Positions 14,001 to 19,470 of a stretch of 19,470 bases of DNA are shown here, one piece after another. The notes beneath the pieces were generated by a model. The model saw only the letters and a list, made by a program, of their open reading frames with translations, made no database searches and was not told the DNA's origin. The translations under genes were made by a program, and so were the position numbers. The stretch is from Lachnospiraceae bacterium UBA7199. GTDB lineage: Bacteria > Bacillota > Clostridia > Lachnospirales > Lachnospiraceae. Every line of letters begins with the position of its first letter. Position 1 is the first letter of the stretch. The DNA lies in assembly GCA_002490775.1 (NCBI GenBank), contig DKUR01000037.1, positions 1 through 19,470 of the forward strand. The letters run 5' to 3'.

Positions 14001-14205
14001 GCTTAACACTATGTTTATAGATGAAGGGTTTGGCTCACTTAGTGATGATGTAAGAAATAATGCAGTAAAAGTGCTTTTAGAGCTTGCAGGAAATAATAGA
14101 CTTGTCGGAGTGATATCACACGTTTCTGAATTAAAAGAACAAATACCAAATAAGCTTGTAGTAACTAAAGGAAACAATGGGAGCAGTGTAAAATGGGAGG
14201 AATAA
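11068..14205 (+). CDS. sbcC: exonuclease SbcCD ATPase subunit SbcC
   Basis: SMC-like ATPase of 1045 residues (Rad50 homologue) that controls the SbcD nuclease and tethers DNA ends. The Walker A motif GDTGSGKST is at residues 34-42. Long Lys/Glu-rich coiled coils run over roughly 190-500 and 570-860. The zinc hook is CPVC at 533-536 within EEPCPVCGSTSHP. The ABC signature LSGGE begins at 950 and Walker B (MFIDEGFGSL) lies near 982-991 with Asp985. All functional parts are intact. GTGAGGTG precedes the ATG, which lies inside the end of sbcD. Confidence 0.96.
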   Translation: MRPIKLVMSAFGSYGGVEIIEFNKMQNGLFLIAGDTGSGKSTIFDAVMFALYDTMSGKERKSIMMRSEYASEDRETFVEFTFSYGEGSDVYTVKRYPAYERRSKRRNKDGKYNIIRQQGKVELTMPDGVQFNGKIIQINEKIEEIVGLTAEQFNKIALIAQGEFQELVMDKTGRRKEIFRQIFSTQVYGDIEDAIFKKYKLEVAKLKDNSIKLGELFNTTDILEDSPYRQNWKEAFEKKDTEPEGLVSVLQAELVRLEEIYNSKCDVYKEKEREYNDLNKLITRGREKNKLIDKLEVLKAKKEKLDRLKEEIDNKETLLELAGKAAQVSFAEKNYINRKKDYDSALAKLEKLKLDENNLKKQYDEADRDYKQADREYSSLMPEYITKRDRFKQAILKYQVVEEKEEELKECDASLKKTVSNMTKETKKLEKIREDIAVSENILKSYENLNLSMEWVKSEQKQYEEEYLLLDKFKNRLQICEDKNKSLEAVEKELLLSVEAWEKSRRKHEDYNRMYIACQSAFLAERLVLEEPCPVCGSTSHPYPAQMPKDAVTADMVKRALTKEKKCEEHKDTIQKEVENLQSALAADKAVLDEYAAQLFDNKYTLASVNSLIEEKETSLSAKKNNVLEKIKELETKASDRELKQKELEKLTKRQNKIVSSIESIEQEMHKLEIRTEGLKKEIETLKTSLGYDTKEEQEKNLKECETQLNILEKSHKDADAAFKKVQKKLTSVQGALKEAGKQTEEYLCSLEELLKVFENTFKENGFKSASDYKNAIIDTKIMKAMEDEIKAYKENCIKAHTGIQTILEQLDNTSKIELAELERELGDINTNMSDIKSEIDRYNFCIQSNNKTVERVNILMQERTHIAERLRVVKSLNEVANGKVHFQTYIQRQYFKQIIQAANTRLIGMASGKFLLKCRDIGTGGQGEMGLELDVYNPLTGKSRDAHTLSGGETFMASLSMALGMADIVQNTVGKTKLNTMFIDEGFGSLSDDVRNNAVKVLLELAGNNRLVGVISHVSELKEQIPNKLVVTKGNNGSSVKWEE

Positions 14206-14206
14206 T

Positions 14207-14515
14207 ATGCAGTGTAAAGATGTACAAAGCAAGTTTATTCCATTTATTAACGATGAGTTAAACTATAAAGAATTAAAAGGTTTTCTTGAACATATAAGGC
14301 AGTGTAAAAACTGCCATGAAGACTATGATTTTTATTATACAATGATTATAGGTATGCGCTATTTAGACAGTGATAACAGCACAGCAGAAATTGAGATGGA
14401 TTCAGAACAGTTGTTAAATGATGCAGAACGCTATCTTTTACAGTACAAAATACTAAAAGGTGAGAAAATACTTTTACTTATAGTAATATGTATAATGCTT
14501 ATATTGTTGTTGTAA
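14207..14515 (+). CDS. small membrane protein with anti-sigma-type zinc finger
   Basis: Protein of 102 residues with two recognisable parts. The N-terminus has Cys3 and the zf-HC2 pattern His29-X3-Cys33-X2-Cys36 (HIRQCKNC), as in zinc-binding anti-sigma factors. The C-terminus (about 85-102) is one strongly hydrophobic helix, LLLIVICIMLILLL, with almost nothing after it. It starts one base after sbcC behind GGGAGG and ends 28 bases before polA, so it is co-transcribed with DNA repair genes. No sigma factor gene is nearby, and there is no extracytoplasmic sensor domain, so the anti-sigma role is uncertain. It may be a membrane-tethered Zn protein of unknown job. Confidence 0.7.
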   Translation: MQCKDVQSKFIPFINDELNYKELKGFLEHIRQCKNCHEDYDFYYTMIIGMRYLDSDNSTAEIEMDSEQLLNDAERYLLQYKILKGEKILLLIVICIMLILLL

Positions 14516-14543
14516 GACAAATTATATTAAATAGAGGTTAATA

Positions 14544-17351
14544 ATGAGTGAAAAAATAGTACTTATAGATGGACACAGTATATTACACAGAGCTTTTTAT
14601 GGGCTGCCAGATTTGACTAATAAAGAAGGTATGCATACAAATGCAGTATATGGTTTTCTTAATATAATGTTTAAAATACTTGATAAAGAAAAACCAGACT
14701 ATCTGGCTGTTGCATTTGACGTACATCAGCCTACATTTCGCCATGAAATATATGCTGAATATAAGGGTACAAGAAAACCTATGCCAGAGGAATTAATAGA
14801 ACAAGTACCTGTTATGCAGGAGTTGCTTAGGTCCATGGAAATGCCTGTCATCTTACAAGGCGGTTTTGAAGCAGACGATATACTTGGTACATTGGCAAAA
14901 AAAATGGAAAGTGAGGGCAAGCAAGTTACGCTTGTATCAGGGGATAGAGACCTTTTGCAGCTTGCCTCAGATACAATAAAGGTAAGTATTCCAAAGACAA
15001 AAAAAGGTGGTTCAGAAGTTGAAGAATACTATGCCAAAGACGTAGTTGAAAAGTATGGTGTAACACCTTCCCAGATTATAGATTTAAAAGGGCTTATGGG
15101 AGATACTTCTGACAATATACCAGGTGTACCAGGAGTAGGCGAAAAGACAGCAGTAAAGATACTTTCTGCATTTTCATCTATAGAAGAGGCATATGCACAT
15201 ATAGATGAAGTTATACCAAAGAGAGCACAGACACTTCTTCGTGACAATAAAGAGCTTGCTTTTCTTAGTAAGAAACTTGCAACAATTAAAACAGATTGTG
15301 ACATTGCTTTTTCACTGGAAGATGCAAAAATCGGCAATCTTTTTACTCCTGCTGCCCTTGAATGGATTAAAAAGCTTGAATTTAATTCGCTGATAAAGCG
15401 TTTTAAAAAAGATATAATGCCACAAGCTGTTATAGAAACAAAAAACTTTAATTATATAAATGATATAAAATCTGCCAATGCTTTTGTAGACAAACTTATA
15501 AATGCAAAACCAGATGTAGTAGGAATTGCATTTATGGGGGATGAGTGGACAAGTGCTGGTGCAAATAAGAAAAAGCAGGATAAAAGTGGAGGTCAGTTAA
15601 GTTTTTCTTTTGATACACTTGAGCAGGGTATAGGTATAGAAATACCAAAGGAAAATGAATATTTTTTTTATGGTTTTAGCATAAGTTATAGTGTAGATGG
15701 AGCGTGTCAAACGGTATGTATGTTTAAAGATAACAATCTTACAGGGGATTTTATTATAGAGCTTTATAAAAAGATTGCATTAAATGTAAGCAATATTGCA
15801 CTTATTGATTATAAAAACAGCCTTCATTTGATATCATCTGATGATACACTTGCATCTACAGTTCCCGCACTTAATCAGGTTTTTGACCTCTCCATTGCGG
15901 CTTACCTTATAAATCCACTTAAAGAAAAATATATGGTAGATGATATTGCAAGAGATTATCTTAATATAGAAGTAGTGCCGTATTCAGAAAGATTTGGAAA
16001 AAGTAGTATTAGTGATATGATAACATCCTGTGAAGAAATGGATAAAAATAAACTTCTTGACTATACAGGCACACTTTCTTATGTTTCGTGCATGGCATAT
16101 GCGCCTCTTGTAAAAGAGCTAAATGAGCAAGGAATGTACAAGCTTTTTAAAGAAATAGAAATGCCAGTTGCATTTTATCTTTATAAGATGGAGCGTGTAG
16201 GTGTAAAGGCAGATAGAAAAGTGCTTGATGAGATGTCCAAACTTCTTGACACCAAAATTAATGCGCTTGAAACAGATATATATGACCTTGCAGGAGAAGA
16301 GTTTAATATAAACTCTCCAAAACAATTAGGAGTAATATTATTTGAAAAATTAAAACTTCCCAATGCTAAAAAGACAAAGAGTGGTTATTCAACATCAGCA
16401 GATGTATTAGAAAAACTAAAAAAAGAAGACCCTATAGTTTCAAAAATACTTGACTATAGACAGGTTAGTAAACTTAAATCCACATATGCAGATGGTCTGC
16501 CTGTTTATATTGAAAATGATAAGCGAATCCGTGGCAAATTTAATCAGACGATTACTGCTACAGGCAGAATAAGCAGCACAGACCCTAACTTGCAAAATAT
16601 CCCAATAAGAATGGAATTAGGGCGAGGGCTTAGAAAAGTATTTGTACCAGAAGATGGCTATCTGTTTTTAGATGCTGATTATTCACAGATAGAGCTTAGA
16701 GTGTTAGCACATATGTCAGGTGATAGTGAGCTTATAGAAGCATATAAAAAAGGAGAAGATATACACAAGATAACTGCTGCTAAAGTATTTCATACACCAC
16801 TTGAAGACGTGACCAGCTTACAGCGGCGCAATGCTAAAGCTGTTAATTTTGGGATAGTCTATGGTATAAGCGCATATGGACTTTCACAAGACCTTGATAT
16901 ATCTAAACAAGAAGCAGATAATATTATCAAGCAGTATTTTGCAACATATCCAAAAATTAAGCTATTTCTTGATGATATGGTAAATACTGCAAAAAAGACA
17001 GGGTATGCACAGACAATGTTTGGTCGTAAAAGATTAGTGCCAGAGCTTTCTTCAAACAATTATGTGCAAAAATCGTTTGGAGAACGAATTGCTATGAATT
17101 CACCTATACAGGGAACAGCAGCAGATATTATAAAAATAGCTATGATAAATGTGGCAAAAAGACTTGAAGAAGAAAATTTAAAATCAAGGATTGTTTTACA
17201 AGTGCATGATGAACTGTTGGTTGAAACCTATATAGAGGAAAAAGAAGAAGTCAGACATATACTTCTTGAAGAAATGCCAAAAGCTGCAGATTTAAGTGTA
17301 CCACTTGTAGTTACAGTGGAAGAGGGAAATAATTGGTTTGAGGCACATTAA
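14544..17351 (+). CDS. polA: DNA polymerase I
   Basis: DNA repair and Okazaki-fragment polymerase of 935 residues. Residues ~1-290 are the 5'-nuclease domain (VLIDGHSILHRAFYG; GLMGDTSDNIPGVPGVGEKT). Residues ~300-540 take the place of the 3'-5' exonuclease, but the usual DxE of the first exo motif is not visible (DVVGIAFMGDEW), so proofreading is probably absent, as in Bacillus-type enzymes. The polymerase domain has motif A with Asp712 (DADYSQIELR), motif B at 761-774 (RRNAKAVNFGIVYG) and motif C with His888-Asp889-Glu890 (QVHDELL). The start follows AGAGG. It is 20 bases upstream of coaE, a common partner in Clostridia. Confidence 0.97.
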   Translation: MSEKIVLIDGHSILHRAFYGLPDLTNKEGMHTNAVYGFLNIMFKILDKEKPDYLAVAFDVHQPTFRHEIYAEYKGTRKPMPEELIEQVPVMQELLRSMEMPVILQGGFEADDILGTLAKKMESEGKQVTLVSGDRDLLQLASDTIKVSIPKTKKGGSEVEEYYAKDVVEKYGVTPSQIIDLKGLMGDTSDNIPGVPGVGEKTAVKILSAFSSIEEAYAHIDEVIPKRAQTLLRDNKELAFLSKKLATIKTDCDIAFSLEDAKIGNLFTPAALEWIKKLEFNSLIKRFKKDIMPQAVIETKNFNYINDIKSANAFVDKLINAKPDVVGIAFMGDEWTSAGANKKKQDKSGGQLSFSFDTLEQGIGIEIPKENEYFFYGFSISYSVDGACQTVCMFKDNNLTGDFIIELYKKIALNVSNIALIDYKNSLHLISSDDTLASTVPALNQVFDLSIAAYLINPLKEKYMVDDIARDYLNIEVVPYSERFGKSSISDMITSCEEMDKNKLLDYTGTLSYVSCMAYAPLVKELNEQGMYKLFKEIEMPVAFYLYKMERVGVKADRKVLDEMSKLLDTKINALETDIYDLAGEEFNINSPKQLGVILFEKLKLPNAKKTKSGYSTSADVLEKLKKEDPIVSKILDYRQVSKLKSTYADGLPVYIENDKRIRGKFNQTITATGRISSTDPNLQNIPIRMELGRGLRKVFVPEDGYLFLDADYSQIELRVLAHMSGDSELIEAYKKGEDIHKITAAKVFHTPLEDVTSLQRRNAKAVNFGIVYGISAYGLSQDLDISKQEADNIIKQYFATYPKIKLFLDDMVNTAKKTGYAQTMFGRKRLVPELSSNNYVQKSFGERIAMNSPIQGTAADIIKIAMINVAKRLEEENLKSRIVLQVHDELLVETYIEEKEEVRHILLEEMPKAADLSVPLVVTVEEGNNWFEAH

Positions 17352-17371
17352 AAGTAGTGGAGGACATAAAA

Positions 17372-18019
17372 ATGTTTGTTTTAGGAATTACAGGCGGCGT
17401 AGGCAGTGGGAAATCATTTGTGGCAAAACGTATAGGTAAAAGATATAATGCGCATCTTCTTATTGCAGATAAACTTGGACACGTTGTAATGAAACCAGGA
17501 AGTTCTGGGTTTAGGAAAATAGTATATAAATTTGGTGAAGACATTATAGACAGTGATGGTACTATTGACAGAAAAAAACTTGCTGATATTATATTTAGTA
17601 ATGATGTAGCACGAAATGAGTTAAATGCAATAATTCATCCAGAAGTTATGTCATATATAAAAAAATATATTGATGACAGAAAGGATATGGAAGGAATTAT
17701 AATTGTTGAGACTGCGATTATGTATGAAACAGGGTGCAATAATTTATGTGATGAAATATGGTACGTGTATGTACCAACAGATATAAGAATAAAAAGGCTT
17801 TCTGTTAGTCGTGGGTATTCAGAGGAAAAGTCACAATCTATTATAGGAAGTCAGAAACCAGATAAATTTTTTATAGACAGGGCAGACAGAGTTATTGACA
17901 ATTCAGGCAGCAGAAATAGCTTAAATGCAGTAATTGACACATTGTTTGAAAGTTTTGAAAAGGATGAAAAGTATGGATACAATGGAACAGCGCAGAAATG
18001 CGATTGTAGAGTTTATTAA
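17372..18019 (+). CDS. coaE: dephospho-CoA kinase
   Basis: Last step of coenzyme A synthesis: ATP-dependent phosphorylation of dephospho-CoA. The 215-residue protein starts MFVLGITGGVGSGKS, with the P-loop at 8-15. It continues with the typical IADKLGHVVMKPGS segment and IIHPEVM, where family members have the conserved HP. ATG 17372 is chosen over the in-frame GTG 17357, because that GTG is part of the ribosome binding sequence GTGGAGG. The C-terminal ~15 residues are Cys/Tyr-rich and overlap the next gene by 47 bases, which is a long overlap. The length is slightly above the ~200 typical of the family. Confidence 0.93.
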   Translation: MFVLGITGGVGSGKSFVAKRIGKRYNAHLLIADKLGHVVMKPGSSGFRKIVYKFGEDIIDSDGTIDRKKLADIIFSNDVARNELNAIIHPEVMSYIKKYIDDRKDMEGIIIVETAIMYETGCNNLCDEIWYVYVPTDIRIKRLSVSRGYSEEKSQSIIGSQKPDKFFIDRADRVIDNSGSRNSLNAVIDTLFESFEKDEKYGYNGTAQKCDCRVY

Positions 18020-18734
18020 TAAGAATGGAAATATTACGTTTGCGCAACTGGAGAAAAAATTTCCTAATGTGTCACAGATGACATTGCGTACAGATTTAAA
18101 ATCGCTGGACGAAATGAGAAAAATTGTACGTGTTCATGGGGGCGCTAAATCAGTTGAGGTAGTTCTTGGAACAGATGATTATATATGGCAGCGTGCTGTC
18201 AGAAACGTAGAGGAAAAAGAAACTATTGCAAAAAAGGCTATAAAATTTATTAGACCTAATATAACTGTTTTCTTAGATTCGGGAAGTTCAACAACAGCAC
18301 TTGCAAAAATATGGCCAGACCAGCCAGATTTTATATTTACCAGCAGTATGGCATGTGCTATGGAACTTTCTAAATTAAAACAGCCTACAGTATTTGTTGT
18401 GGGTGGTGAACTTAACAAGTATAGTATGAGTGTGTGTGGTTTACAGGCGATAGAATCAGTTAAAAAAGTTAATTTTGATTTAGCTGTGCTTGGAGTGACA
18501 AATTATTCCTCAGATGCTGGTTTTTCTTGTAGTGTTTTAATGGAATCTTATTTAAAACAGATAGTGATTAGACAAGCTGCTGAAAAGATTGTGCTGATGG
18601 ATTCTTCTAAAACTGAAAAGAAAAGTATATTTCAAATATGTTGGTTAAAAGAAGTAGATATGGTAATTTCAGACCAAAATATTTCATCGGAGTTTAGGAT
18701 GGAATGTGAGGAAGATGGTGTTGATTTGCTGTAG
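17973..18734 (+). CDS. DeoR/GlpR-family transcriptional regulator
   Basis: Regulator of 253 residues, the usual family length. The N-terminal winged helix has RRNAIVEFINKNGNITFAQL and SQMTLRTDLKSLDEM with VRVHGGAKS. The C-terminal DeoR sensor domain has IWQRAVRNVEEKETIAKKA and the phosphosugar-binding-like DSGSSTTALAK. These proteins normally repress sugar-use genes and respond to a phosphorylated sugar; the ligand and target here are unknown, and no sugar gene is adjacent. ATG 17973 is chosen because AAAAGG (17958-17963) is nine bases upstream; ATG 17982 and earlier starts are possible. It lies 47 bases inside the end of coaE, so it is probably translated together with it. Confidence 0.9.
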   Translation: MDTMEQRRNAIVEFINKNGNITFAQLEKKFPNVSQMTLRTDLKSLDEMRKIVRVHGGAKSVEVVLGTDDYIWQRAVRNVEEKETIAKKAIKFIRPNITVFLDSGSSTTALAKIWPDQPDFIFTSSMACAMELSKLKQPTVFVVGGELNKYSMSVCGLQAIESVKKVNFDLAVLGVTNYSSDAGFSCSVLMESYLKQIVIRQAAEKIVLMDSSKTEKKSIFQICWLKEVDMVISDQNISSEFRMECEEDGVDLL

Positions 18735-18766
18735 TGGGAGTAAAAAAAGTAGTAAATGCAAGTAAG

Positions 18767-18820
18767 ATGATTGTGAATGAATGATTGTAAAGTTAATGAC
18801 TGTGAAATGAATGACTGTGA
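18767..18820 (+). repeat. four phased ATGAYTGTRA repeats
   Basis: Copies at 18767, 18781, 18796 and 18811 (ATGATTGTGA, ATGATTGTAA, ATGACTGTGA, ATGACTGTGA) are 14, 15 and 15 bases apart, directly before the large palindromic element. They could be protein-binding iterons or simple slippage duplications. Confidence 0.6.
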
Positions 18821-18965
18821 GCCGACAAGTTTTGATGTGTTTTACGGACAGGCACGCTTTCGCTTGAATTCCAACGCAATGGTGCATAAAATCCCATAAG
18901 ACGGGATTTAAGCACCAGCGTTTCCATACAGCCGTCCTTTAAAATCACATCAAAGCTTGTCGGCT
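18820..18965. repeat. 146-bp nested palindromic element
   Basis: The ends AGCCGACAAG (18820-18829) and CTTGTCGGCT (18956-18965) are perfect inverted repeats. The pairing continues inward with TTTGATGTG (18831-18839) and CACATCAAA (18946-18954), then TTTTA/TAAAA and GGAC/GTCC with small bulges. Inside is a second structure: AACGC/GCGTT (18873-18877 and 18918-18922), GGTGC/GCACC (18881-18885 and 18912-18916) and AAATCCC/GGGATTT (18889-18895 and 18903-18909). It may be a non-autonomous mobile element (MITE-like) or a structured RNA. No clear target-site duplication is seen. One frame reads a short peptide through it (about 30 residues from ATG 18806), which I do not believe is a gene. Together with the repeats before it and the promoter after it, this explains the gene-free stretch 18735-19089. 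Confidence 0.7.
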
Positions 18966-19000
18966 AATTTTAGTAATGTCAAATTGTAAAACAAGCTAAT

Positions 19001-19045
19001 ATTGTACAAACAATAACAATTATTAAAGTGTATAAATGGTACAAT
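19001..19045. promoter_or_regulatory. inverted repeat in toxin-antitoxin promoter region
   Basis: ATTGTAC (19001-19007) and GTACAAT (19039-19045) are perfect inverted repeats flanking AT-rich DNA with -10-like TATAAA, 45 bases before the antitoxin start. Toxin-antitoxin operons are usually repressed by their own products at such sites; that role is inferred here. Confidence 0.4.
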
Positions 19046-19089
19046 AAAAAGGACTTATACAAATTGAAACGTAAGGAAGAAGATGTCGC

Positions 19090-19320
19090 ATGAAAAAATT
19101 TATTCAATTATTAAACACGCTTCCTGACAATGAAGTAGAAAAGGTATATAATTTTATCCAGTTCATCTGTTCACAGTATACTACAAAAAAAATACCTGAT
19201 ACAGATGAAAACATTGAAGAAATATTAAACAATATAACTGGTTCTGTTCCTGATACTGGAAAAACACTTGAAGAATACAAAATGGAGAGGATATGCAAGC
19301 GTTATGAAACTATTGATTGA
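19090..19320 (+). CDS. antitoxin of a PIN-domain toxin-antitoxin pair
   Basis: Acidic protein of 76 residues, beginning MKKFIQLLNTLPDNEVEKVY and ending TGKTLEEYKMERICKRYETID. The predicted helix-rich start and the GxxPDTGKTLEEYK..R tail are typical of small antitoxins paired with PIN toxins in gut Clostridia. I know of no standard symbol for this family. The start at 19090 follows GGAAG at about nine bases. It overlaps the toxin gene by 17 bases, the usual translational coupling of such pairs. It likely neutralises the toxin through its C-terminal tail and represses the operon. Confidence 0.75.
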   Translation: MKKFIQLLNTLPDNEVEKVYNFIQFICSQYTTKKIPDTDENIEEILNNITGSVPDTGKTLEEYKMERICKRYETID

Positions 19321-19470
19321 TACAAATGTTATCCTTGATCTTGTTTTGAACCGTACAAATGCAGCAATATCCGCTTCTTTATTCAAAAAAATAAGTATTG
19401 CCAAAGATTCTGCTTATCTGACTACTCCCACAGGCAAGCCTATGGGGTTCTTACTACCAAGTTTAGCTTG
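19304..19470 (+). CDS. PIN-domain (VapC-like) toxin, partial
   Basis: The N-terminus MKLLIDTNVILDLVLNR is the first metal-binding strand of a PIN ribonuclease, with Asp6 as the key acid. The frame is open to the window edge, so the gene is incomplete. After KDSAYLTTP the expected helix with a second acidic residue (usually near TVTDLFY) is not seen; the frame reads TGKPMGFLLPSLA instead. This may mean that another sequence begins near 19430. GGAGAGG (19284-19290) is 13 bases from the ATG. It would cut RNA when free of antitoxin, if the gene is intact. Confidence 0.7.
   Translation, partial: MKLLIDTNVILDLVLNRTNAAISASLFKKISIAKDSAYLTTPTGKPMGFLLPSLA

Noticed and set aside
13734..14177. 147-codon minus-strand ORF inside sbcC
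   Set aside because: It is a shadow of the conserved signature and Walker B region of sbcC on the other strand, rich in Ser/Leu/Pro as expected for antisense frames.
18767..18820. Phased short repeats as a CRISPR array
   Set aside because: The repeat is only 10 bases with 4-5 base gaps, there are no distinct spacers, and no cas gene is nearby.
18684..18887. 67-codon minus-strand ORF over the palindrome and regulator end
   Set aside because: It covers the end of a well-supported gene and a repeat element, and has a low-complexity hydrophobic translation.
18806..18898. Short peptide readable through the 146-bp palindromic element
   Set aside because: There is no ribosome binding site, and the frame is explained by the repeat structure.

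Overview
The window looks like a chromosomal segment of a low-GC Gram-positive anaerobe of the class Clostridia, most likely Lachnospiraceae-like. The reasons are strong purine-rich ribosome binding sites, AT-rich intergenic DNA, many flavodoxin-type proteins, a ferredoxin-type aldo/keto reductase, and Sec or lipoprotein signals typical of Firmicutes. The family placement is inference. No rRNA or tRNA gene and no CRISPR array was seen.

Left part (1-9705), a redox accessory island, all on the + strand. It holds three paralogous exported flavodoxins. One is a lipoprotein (627-1325). One is a signal peptide + BIG2 + flavodoxin gene broken by two TAA codons (2146-2952). One is an intact signal peptide + BIG2 + Pro/Thr linker + flavodoxin (5845-6900). 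Between and after them lie a carboxymuconolactone-decarboxylase/cupin pair split by one in-frame TAG (1365-2120), a small flavodoxin-like reductase (3149-3598), a classical aldo/keto reductase (3680-4534), a lipoprotein alpha/beta hydrolase (4589-5626), a Cys-motif FMN reductase (7060-7698), a six-helix His-rich membrane protein resembling DUF4405 cytochromes (7767-8495), and an aldo/keto reductase with two C-terminal 4Fe-4S motifs (8551-9705). Gene relics are scattered through it: a flavodoxin-esterase chimera (103-489), an esterase tail (6908-7039) and, on the minus strand, an HxlR-like regulator fragment (9702-9829). Two promoters, before the first and third flavodoxins, share a palindrome pair at identical spacing, which suggests a common LysR-type or similar regulator not encoded here.

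My reading (inference) is that these genes form an electron-transfer and detoxification module. Cytosolic flavin and Fe-S reductases, a membrane b-type cytochrome and cell-surface flavodoxins would together move electrons across the membrane. Several members are decaying.

Right part (9927-18734), core genes. The codon use is visibly more AT-rich. The run sbcD-sbcC-(zinc-finger membrane protein)-polA-coaE-(DeoR-type regulator) is tightly packed with overlaps. It covers DNA end processing, DNA polymerase I, coenzyme A synthesis and a sugar-type regulator.

Right end (18735-19470). About 350 bp without a clear gene contains four short phased repeats and a 146-bp element with nested inverted repeats. 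After it comes a type II toxin-antitoxin pair (antitoxin 19090-19320, PIN-domain toxin from 19304). The toxin reading frame departs from the expected family pattern just before the window ends.
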